DNA of 16,232 bases from JAABYT01 sp041581935 (GTDB lineage: Bacteria > Pseudomonadota > Gammaproteobacteria > HK1): positions 1 to 16,232 of the forward strand of contig JBFICP010000054.1 of assembly GCA_041581935.1 (NCBI GenBank), in the 5' to 3' direction. The position numbers and the translations under genes are program-made. This document shows positions 13,920 to 16,232 of this stretch, piece by piece; within the stretch, counting starts at the first letter, position 1, and the number at the start of each line of letters is the position of its first letter. The notes beneath the pieces are model-generated. The model ran no database searches and was not told the origin of the DNA. It was given only the letters and a program-made list of their open reading frames with translations.

Positions 13920-14864
13920 ATGGTAAAAATTCTCGTCTATGCGTTGCTGCTCGTGTGCTTGGTGGTTGCGGTGCGCGGATCCCTCAAGGGCTTGAGAAAT
14001 CTCCCACCGTATGTGGGAGTGCTGGGACGCGCCTGGTACATCGGATTTCGGGTGATCTGCGGCGCCATCCTGCTGTTCCTGATTATGCCGATACTGGTGA
14101 TCATCCCGTTGTCGTTCAACGCCGAACCGTATTTCACCTATCCGATGCCCGGGTTCAGCCTGCGCTGGTACGAGGATTTTTTCATCGGTGAGCAAAGCGA
14201 CGTTTGGCATCTGGCTATCAAGAACAGTATCATTGTGGCGATTTTCGCCACGATTATCTCTACGGCTCTCGGCACTGTCGCCGCGGTCGGCTTGAGCAAC
14301 AGCCGACTACCGGGCAAGACGTTTCTCATGGGGCTTCTCATCTCGCCGATGATTGTGCCTCTGGTGATTACTGCCGTCGGCATGTATTTCTTCTATTCAT
14401 CGCTGGGCTTCACGCCGAGGCAGTTGAGCGAGATCTGGTCTGGGCTGCACCTGCTACCGGTCATACTCGCACACGCTGCGCTCGGCACGCCGTTCGTGGT
14501 AATCACCGTGACGGCGACCCTGGTCGGCTTCGACCAAAGCCTGACGCGCGCCTCCGCGAGCTTGGGCGCCGACGGCCTGCGGACGTTTTTCAAGGTGACC
14601 GTGCCGCTGGTTCTACCGGGCATGATCTCGGGCGCGCTTTTCGCGTTCATCACCTCCTTCGACGAGGTGGTCGTGGTGCTGTTCCTGGCCGGCATCGAAG
14701 AGTACACCATTCCGCGACGCATGTTCTCCGGTATTCGCGAGCAGATCAGCCCGACGATTCTGGCGGTCGCGACGATTCTAGTGGTTCTCTCGATCATTCT
14801 CCTCACGGCTCTGGAGCTGCTGAGAAGGCGCAACGAGCGCATGCGGGGAATGACGCCGGCCTGA
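13920..14864 (+). CDS. potC: ABC transporter permease (PotC-like) with extra N-terminal helix
   Basis: This is the second inner-membrane permease, 314 residues against about 260-275 for usual PotC. The surplus is an N-terminal hydrophobic helix (residues 3-19, ILVYALLLVCLVVAV) and a short linker (20-40), before the standard first span at about 42-66. A FSLRWYEDFF motif (79-88), common in PotC, and the EAA-type loop TRASASLGADGLRTFFKVTVPL (209-230) follow, with further spans at about 103-125, 135-160, 178-202, 233-256 and 278-300. It would form the heterodimeric channel with the preceding permease. The ATG at 13920 lies 4 bp after that gene's stop, with GGGGTAGGA as a possible ribosome site. 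Two inverted repeats lie inside the linker-coding region. Confidence 0.9.
   Translation: MVKILVYALLLVCLVVAVRGSLKGLRNLPPYVGVLGRAWYIGFRVICGAILLFLIMPILVIIPLSFNAEPYFTYPMPGFSLRWYEDFFIGEQSDVWHLAIKNSIIVAIFATIISTALGTVAAVGLSNSRLPGKTFLMGLLISPMIVPLVITAVGMYFFYSSLGFTPRQLSEIWSGLHLLPVILAHAALGTPFVVITVTATLVGFDQSLTRASASLGADGLRTFFKVTVPLVLPGMISGALFAFITSFDEVVVVLFLAGIEEYTIPRRMFSGIREQISPTILAVATILVVLSIILLTALELLRRRNERMRGMTPA
13983..14019. repeat. Two adjacent perfect inverted repeats inside the PotC-like gene
   Basis: CTCAAG-GG-CTTGAG (13983-13996) and CTCCCAC-CGTAT-GTGGGAG (14001-14019) lie four bases apart, in the part of the gene that codes for the linker between the extra N-terminal helix and the first standard span. 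The second could form a stable mRNA hairpin. Function is unknown; coincidence is possible. Confidence 0.5.
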
Positions 14865-14877
14865 CTAGGGGGACCCT

Positions 14878-15321
14878 ATGCTGAAAAACATCCTGGTGGC
14901 GACCGATGCGTCGCCCGCGTCCAATCGCGCCATCAATTTTGCCGCCGACGTTGCCGGCAAGTACGGTGCCACGCTGCATCTTCTCTACGTGATACGTGAG
15001 ATGCAGCTGCCAGCCGAACTCAAGAAGATGGCAGAAGTCGAGAAAATCGCCGGCGCCCGTTCCGACGTCCTCGACTTCGTCGGCCGGAAGATTCTCGGCG
15101 ATGCCGAAGCCCGCGCCTCCAGAAAGGGGGCGGAAAAGGTCCGCACAGCCCTTGAGCATGGCGATCCGGCTACGATGATTCTGCGCTACGCGAAACGACG
15201 CAATGTCGACCTCATCGTTCTCGGCACGCGCGGCCTCGGGCAGGTCAAGGGGATGCTCATGGGCAGCGTGTCGCGAAAGGTTACAAATCTCTCCGAAGTC
15301 AGCTGCCTGGTTACTCGCTGA
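14878..15321 (+). CDS. Universal stress protein (UspA family), ATP-binding type
   Basis: This is a 147-residue single-domain Usp. It shows the early KNILVATDASPAS strand with Asp10 and the full nucleotide motif G-2x-G-9x-G-S (GTRG at 116-119, then GS at 129-130), so it belongs to the ATP-binding subclass. The protein is cytoplasmic and usually dimeric. Its ATG lies 13 bp after the permease stop with AGGGGGA just upstream, so it is very likely the last cistron of the transporter operon. Usp proteins encoded with transporters are known from TRAP systems (TeaD of Halomonas elongata, which regulates the ectoine importer TeaABC); a similar regulatory role with this ABC importer is an inference. 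A REP-like palindrome follows. Confidence 0.93.
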   Translation: MLKNILVATDASPASNRAINFAADVAGKYGATLHLLYVIREMQLPAELKKMAEVEKIAGARSDVLDFVGRKILGDAEARASRKGAEKVRTALEHGDPATMILRYAKRRNVDLIVLGTRGLGQVKGMLMGSVSRKVTNLSEVSCLVTR

Positions 15322-15330
15322 GTCTCACGA

Positions 15331-15360
15331 AGGAGCGGGCAAGCTCGCTCCCGCAAAGGC
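15331..15360 (-). repeat. REP-like palindrome 3, after the Usp gene
   Basis: GGAGCG (15332-15337) pairs perfectly with CGCTCC (15346-15351) around GGCAAGCT. Read on the minus strand it gives GGGAGCGAGCTTGCCCGC, the REP-like form, so its orientation is opposite to copy 2. It lies 10 bp after the Usp stop and probably marks the 3' end of the transporter message. Confidence 0.6.
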
Positions 15361-15374
15361 CTGCCATCCCGTCA

Positions 15375-16232
15375 ATGATCCGCGGTGCGCTGATATTCGC
15401 GTCACTTCTGGTGCTGCTGGGCCTCGCATGGATCACGGCCGAGTGGGCGCGGCTCAATTTCGTGCCGTCGCCGAAGCCGATCAAACCACCCGCCAATGCC
15501 TTCGTTCAGCATCCCGGATACGAGGAGATGGCGCTACGGGCAATCGAGGCGTTCGCCGCGCTGCCCGAGTCCCGTCGTCGAGAATTGATCGACAATCTCC
15601 GTGCCAATCTCGGCAACCTGAATGAAGGGCTTGCCCGGCTCAAGGCGGCGCGGCTGTCAATTCTGTGTATCGGTGAACGTCACATGGCCTCGACGCGGCA
15701 TTTCGTGGCCGAAACCATGGTGCCCGCGGTGGCGATAGACGTATTGCTCCTCGAGACCCCGGATGACGAATTGCCGGAAATCATGCGACAGATCGACGCC
15801 GGCATCGACGAGGTCGCGTTGTTGGGTGAGGACATCGCCGCCGTCGTTCGCGCAGCCCGCCGAGCAAATTCCACCATCGTCATCGCCGGAATCGACGAAT
15901 CGGACAGTCAGAAGAACCAGCGCATATATCGCAAGGAGGGTTCCAGGGACCGATCCATTGCCGGAAACCTGCGCAGCCACATCCGCCGCGGCAAGCGCCA
16001 CGCAGTCCTGTTCGGCGCGTTGCACTGCGCCGATCAGCCGAACTGGTTGTATCGACGCATTCTTCTCGGAGAGCGGCGAATCAGCGCCAAGGAGATTCGC
16101 AATGTCAATGTCATCGGTGAGCACCAGGACGGAAGCGTCGAGGCTTTTCTGGAGTTCATCGACGCCATCGGCGTTCCGCGCAGGAACTTCATGATTGGGT
16201 CGACGGCAGCACTGGACGAGCTCGTTTTCGCC
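15375..16232 (+). CDS. Membrane-anchored EreA/ChaN-like (Tiki superfamily) protein, partial
   Basis: The frame opens at ATG 15375 and runs uninterrupted to the right edge (286 codons, no stop), so the C-terminus is missing. Residues 4-20 form one N-terminal membrane helix or uncleaved signal (GALIFASLLVLLGLAWI), followed by a Pro-rich stretch (31-40). The rest looks like a soluble domain with motifs of the EreA/ChaN/TraB-Tiki superfamily: ILCIGERHMAS (96-106) with Glu101 and His103, VLLLETPD (123-130), RDRSIAGNL (191-199) and AVLFGALHC (210-218) with His217. Members include erythromycin esterases, haem-binding ChaN lipoproteins and metalloproteases, so the exact activity cannot be set. The domain should face the periplasm. 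It follows the REP-like element and may have its own transcript. The family call rests on motifs alone. Confidence 0.65.
   Translation, partial: MIRGALIFASLLVLLGLAWITAEWARLNFVPSPKPIKPPANAFVQHPGYEEMALRAIEAFAALPESRRRELIDNLRANLGNLNEGLARLKAARLSILCIGERHMASTRHFVAETMVPAVAIDVLLLETPDDELPEIMRQIDAGIDEVALLGEDIAAVVRAARRANSTIVIAGIDESDSQKNQRIYRKEGSRDRSIAGNLRSHIRRGKRHAVLFGALHCADQPNWLYRRILLGERRISAKEIRNVNVIGEHQDGSVEAFLEFIDAIGVPRRNFMIGSTAALDELVFA

Overview
The window reads as ordinary chromosomal DNA of a GC-rich proteobacterium, most likely a gammaproteobacterium. The evidence is dense coding with short gaps, strong codon bias towards G/C in third positions, a PEP-CTERM-type TPR lipoprotein, a PotABCD-type transporter, and three intergenic palindromes that resemble the REP elements of Pseudomonas and relatives. 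I see no tRNA, rRNA, CRISPR array, integrase, transposase or phage gene.

Layout: (1) Positions 1-140 (minus) hold the N-terminus of a probable SAM-dependent methyltransferase that runs off the left edge. (2) Positions 268-2327 (plus) hold a MoxR-type AAA+ ATPase and a CoxE-like VWA protein, 8 bp apart, a classic chaperone pair. (3) On the minus strand lie fhs (formate-tetrahydrofolate ligase, 2377-4053) and, upstream of it, a class I glutamine amidotransferase (4139-4837). A REP-like palindrome separates the convergent VWA and fhs genes, and two GTATAC boxes lie at the fhs promoter. (4) Positions 5093-8622 (plus) hold a small membrane protein ending in four beta-type repeats and a 924-residue PrsT-like TPR lipoprotein. 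(5) Positions 8690-15321 (plus) hold a polyamine-type ABC transporter cluster: ATPase, two tandem paralogous binding proteins, two permeases and a universal stress protein. It is preceded by a good sigma70-like promoter and a leader of about 280 nt with candidate hairpins. (6) Positions 15375-16232 (plus) hold a membrane-anchored protein with the GE-x-H and late His motifs of the EreA/ChaN/Tiki-like superfamily, cut by the right edge.

The transporter cluster is the most interesting part. It has duplicated binding proteins about three quarters identical, a strong UUCG-capped hairpin between them, a REP-like palindrome before the permeases, one permease with an unusual external domain of about 155 residues, a second permease with an extra N-terminal membrane helix, and a Usp gene as the last cistron. 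The two binding proteins probably feed one membrane complex with different ligand preferences, and the hairpins probably tune the ratio of binding protein to permease. These are inferences from layout. I found no clear evidence of a wholly new system.
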